A stretch of 55,556 nt of DNA from Mesorhizobium sp. (GTDB lineage: Bacteria; Pseudomonadota; Alphaproteobacteria; Rhizobiales; Rhizobiaceae): positions 1 to 55,556 of the forward strand of contig SAQG01000040.1 of the NCBI GenBank assembly GCA_004020315.1, in the 5' to 3' direction. A program made the position numbers and the translations under genes. Of this stretch, positions 53,580 through 55,556 are shown piece after piece. How positions within the stretch are numbered: position 1 is the stretch's first letter; every line of letters starts with the position of its first letter. The notes beneath the pieces were generated by a model. That model ran no database searches. It saw nothing but the letters and a program-made list of their open reading frames with translations, and was not told where the DNA came from.

Positions 53580-54413
53580 TTACCGCGACAGGAAAGCTGC
53601 CACCGGCAACGTGCGCAGCACCGTGCGCGTGACCCCGCCGAACAGAAGCTGGCGCAGCCAGGAATGGCTGTAGGCGCCGAGCACGAGCAGGTCGGCGCCG
53701 GTTTCGGCAACCCTGGTCTGGATCACGTCGTCGACCGAGTGGCCGCCCGATTTCAGCACCGAGACGCTGACGGTGGCACCATGCCTGGACAGGGCGGCGG
53801 CGATTTCGGCGCCGGCCGCCTCCGGAGCCTCGTCGAGCGTATCCGGCGGGTCGATGACGACGATATCGGTCTTCTCGGCCTCGATGATGAAGGGCAGGGC
53901 GTCGAAGGCGGCGCGCGCGGCTTCCTTGCTGCCGTTCCAGGCGAGCAGCACATGCTTGAAGCTGGTGACGAGCGGGCCTGAGTGCGGCACAACCAGCACC
54001 GGCCGACCTGCGTCATAGACCAGTGTGTCGACATCGGCGCTCGGGTCGCCGCCCGACTCGCGCTGCGCGGCGATGATCAGGTCCGCAGTGCGGACGGTTG
54101 GGATGCCGGTCAGCGCGCTGTCTCCGGAAAAGCTCTCGAGGCTGCGCCATTCGAAGGACAGGCCGGAATCCTCGATATGCCTGAGGAAAACCGCCCGCAA
54201 TTTTTCAGCACGCTCCTTGTTCATGTCGGCCGAAACCTGCAGGAACTCGGTGTCGGGAAAGCCGGTGGCCGAGGTGTAGGGGACGGGAAGCGCTTCGGCA
54301 TGAATGCCGATGAGATGGCTCTGGAACCTGTCGGCAAGCGGAATGGCGCATTCGAGCACGCGCTCCGCGTCCTGTTCGTTCTGCAGTATGGTGACGATGG
54401 TCTTGAATCGCAT
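53580..54413 (-). CDS. Tandem universal stress protein
   Basis: The 277-residue protein consists of two Usp domains (about 1-145 and 150-277). The second keeps the ATP-binding pattern G-x2-G-x9-G (GAYSHSWLRQLLFGGVTRTV), while the first is degenerate. Such two-domain proteins help survival under oxidative or nutrient stress, with unclear biochemistry. A strong GAGGGGGTG ribosome site lies before ATG 54413. It is 76 bases from the CinA-like gene upstream on the same strand. Confidence 0.92.
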   Translation of the reverse strand: MRFKTIVTILQNEQDAERVLECAIPLADRFQSHLIGIHAEALPVPYTSATGFPDTEFLQVSADMNKERAEKLRAVFLRHIEDSGLSFEWRSLESFSGDSALTGIPTVRTADLIIAAQRESGGDPSADVDTLVYDAGRPVLVVPHSGPLVTSFKHVLLAWNGSKEAARAAFDALPFIIEAEKTDIVVIDPPDTLDEAPEAAGAEIAAALSRHGATVSVSVLKSGGHSVDDVIQTRVAETGADLLVLGAYSHSWLRQLLFGGVTRTVLRTLPVAAFLSR

Positions 54414-54489
54414 GGCACCCCCTCAATTTACGGCGATCGAAACTCGCCCGCATGAAACGTTACAGCACCATGCTTGGTTCCGGCCTGGA

Positions 54490-55233
54490 TCAGGTGACCG
54501 CGCTGGCGAGGCCTGCGACCATCGCCTCGACATCGGCGCGGGCGGCGTCCAGCGCTTCCTGGCTGCGGGCACGGACAACCAGCTCCGTCCAGAACTTGCC
54601 GTCGCCATATTTTGGGTAGGACCCGATGATCGTAGCCGGATGCGCCTTCTGGATCTCGCCCAACGGTCCGCCGACCAGGCCTTCGCCGAACGGACAGTGC
54701 ACCGTGGCCGACAGCATTCTGATGCCGGCCTTCAGCGTCGGCACCACATTGTCGAGCATCGCCTGGAAAATCGACGGCACGCCGGCCATGACATGGACGT
54801 TGCCGATACGAAAGCCCGGCGCGATGGACACAGGATTGTCGATATGGTCGGCACCGCGCGGCATCCGCGCCATGCGCTTGCGCGCCTCGGTATATTCGAT
54901 ACCGCGCGCGGCGTAGCTTGCTTCCAGCATGGCATAGGCCTTGGCGTCGTATTCGCAGGGCACGCCGAAGGCCTTGGCAATCGCATCCGCGGTGATGTCG
55001 TCATGCGTCGGACCGATGCCGCCGGTGGTGAAGACATAGGTATAGCGGGCACGTAGGGCATTCACCGCAGCGACGATCTCGTATTCCTCGTCGGGAACGA
55101 TGCGCACCTCCTTCAGGTCGATGCCGATCGCCGTCATGATGTCGGCGAGGTGGCCGATATTCTTGTCCTTGGTGCGGCCGGACAGAATCTCATCGCCGAT
55201 GACGAGCATGGCGGCGGTGACGATTTCGGGCAT
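54490..55233 (-). CDS. CinA N-terminal/MoaB-like molybdopterin-binding protein
   Basis: The 247-residue protein is the stand-alone COG1058 domain (competence/damage-inducible CinA N-terminal part): MLVIGDEILSGRTKDKNIGH, VFTTGGIGPTHDDITADAIA, and VHVMAGVPSIFQAMLDNVVP. CinA-type domains can hydrolyse ADP-ribose, and the fold binds molybdopterin in relatives. No C-terminal deamidase domain is present. GGAG lies six bases before ATG 55233, so this start is favoured over a TTG at 55248. Confidence 0.92.
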   Translation of the reverse strand: MPEIVTAAMLVIGDEILSGRTKDKNIGHLADIMTAIGIDLKEVRIVPDEEYEIVAAVNALRARYTYVFTTGGIGPTHDDITADAIAKAFGVPCEYDAKAYAMLEASYAARGIEYTEARKRMARMPRGADHIDNPVSIAPGFRIGNVHVMAGVPSIFQAMLDNVVPTLKAGIRMLSATVHCPFGEGLVGGPLGEIQKAHPATIIGSYPKYGDGKFWTELVVRARSQEALDAARADVEAMVAGLASAVT

Positions 55234-55380
55234 GGGAGGCTCCGGCAAAAGGTCGCCTTAGGCAGACAGGGTCGCCTGAGATAGCGCGGCGAATGGCCGG
55301 CGGCAATGCGGTATCGATAGCCCTGCTGCAGCAGAGCAATCGCTTCAGGTCGGTGCCGCCCCTCATTGCCCTGCCGGGCA

Positions 55381-55408
55381 TTTCTCCCCGTATAGTGACG
55401 GGGAGAAA
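55381..55408. repeat. Palindromic repeat, copy A (left of inverted pair)
   Basis: An 11-bp perfect stem (55381-55391 tttctccccgt with 55398-55408 acggggagaaa) and a loop atagtg. The core is the exact reverse complement of copy B. Confidence 0.75.
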
Positions 55409-55472
55409 GACGCCTTCGCAAAGGATTTCGCCAATCTCCAGCGTTGCAGAATGGGTGCCGAGGCCGCGGCCA

Positions 55473-55508
55473 GCCCCTTCTCCCCGTCACTATACGGGGA
55501 GAAGGGGC
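55473..55508. repeat. Palindromic repeat, copy B (right of inverted pair)
   Basis: A 15-bp perfect stem (55473-55487 gccccttctccccgt with 55494-55508 acggggagaaggggc) and a loop cactat. It is copy A turned around, and the smaller copy at 47309-47334 shares its arms. Such elements are REP-like and may bind a transposase-type protein or act as terminators. Confidence 0.8.
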
Positions 55509-55556
55509 CGGTGTCCGAACCGGATAGATAGGTAACAGAATGGACCGATTGCATGG

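Larger units (their letters stand above)
55234..55556. other. Right-edge non-coding region with palindromic repeats
   Basis: No supported gene lies here. It contains two copies, in inverted orientation, of a palindrome with ttctccccgt/acggggagaa arms (55381-55408 and 55473-55508). After 55510 there is an edge sequence (gtccgaaccgg...ggataga..ggtaaca..) that may begin an insertion sequence or another gene. The last bases are cut by the window. Confidence 0.5.

Overview
The window looks like chromosomal DNA of a Mesorhizobium-like alphaproteobacterium (Hyphomicrobiales). The evidence is high GC with the usual codon bias, many genes typical of rhizobia (DUF1476 zeta subunit, paired MocR/DUF1127, PurS-type purine synthesis, grxD-bolA next to purL, class II NrdJ), the rhizobial 'gatcctttccgaaaat'-type palindromic repeat, and a gene that closely matches my memory of the Mesorhizobium pyridoxamine-pyruvate transaminase. 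No tRNA, rRNA, CRISPR array, prophage or complete insertion sequence was seen. All family calls come from reading motifs, not from database searches.

Layout. 1-6.9 kb: rpsD with a promoter and structured leader, ttcA overlapping an inositol-monophosphatase-family gene, then a decayed vitamin B6 degradation locus (tail of 4-pyridoxolactonase, intact PPAT, deletion remnant of pyridoxal 4-dehydrogenase), a small secreted protein, a Bcr/CflA-type exporter and grxD. 7-20.3 kb: the purine region on the minus strand (purB, then purC-purS-purQ, then purL-bolA-grxD). It is interrupted by a frameshifted DUF2233 gene, a divergent MocR regulator/DUF1127 pair and a frameshifted Pr6Pr membrane gene. A plus-strand block holds the zeta subunit, an HpcH-type aldolase and a VOC protein flanked by two paralogous small hydrolases. 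20-24 kb: envelope and hypothetical genes, a DmpA-type peptidase coupled to an orphan periplasmic binding protein, and a flavin reductase. 24.8-30.6 kb: a Cox/Xdh-type accessory operon for molybdenum hydroxylase maturation (MoxR, CoxE, two XdhC parts, a MoeA-like/MobA-like fusion) without the hydroxylase structural genes.

30.6-45 kb: mixed metabolic and hypothetical genes. Among them, 35.2-40.7 kb is a tight five-gene minus-strand operon: dimethylformamidase-like protein, class III aminotransferase, beta-keto acid cleavage enzyme, SSAT-like acetyltransferase and acetylpolyamine-amidohydrolase-like deacetylase. Its last four members match, step for step, the N6-acetyl-beta-lysine route of beta-lysine catabolism, which makes it the best candidate in the window for an undescribed pathway. 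45-47.3 kb: a secreted phytase/esterase-like protein behind a three-half-site Pho box, with a one-base frameshift. 47.3-51.6 kb: nrdJ with hicAB directly downstream and two NrdR-like boxes 31 bp apart upstream. 52-55.6 kb: Nudix hydrolase, gpt, a double Usp protein, a CinA/MoaB-like protein, and a pair of inverted palindromic repeats near the right edge.

Three genes (7014-7807, 12330-13011, 45089-47288) are each broken by one apparent frameshift. Real decay and consensus error in the assembly cannot be told apart from the sequence alone.
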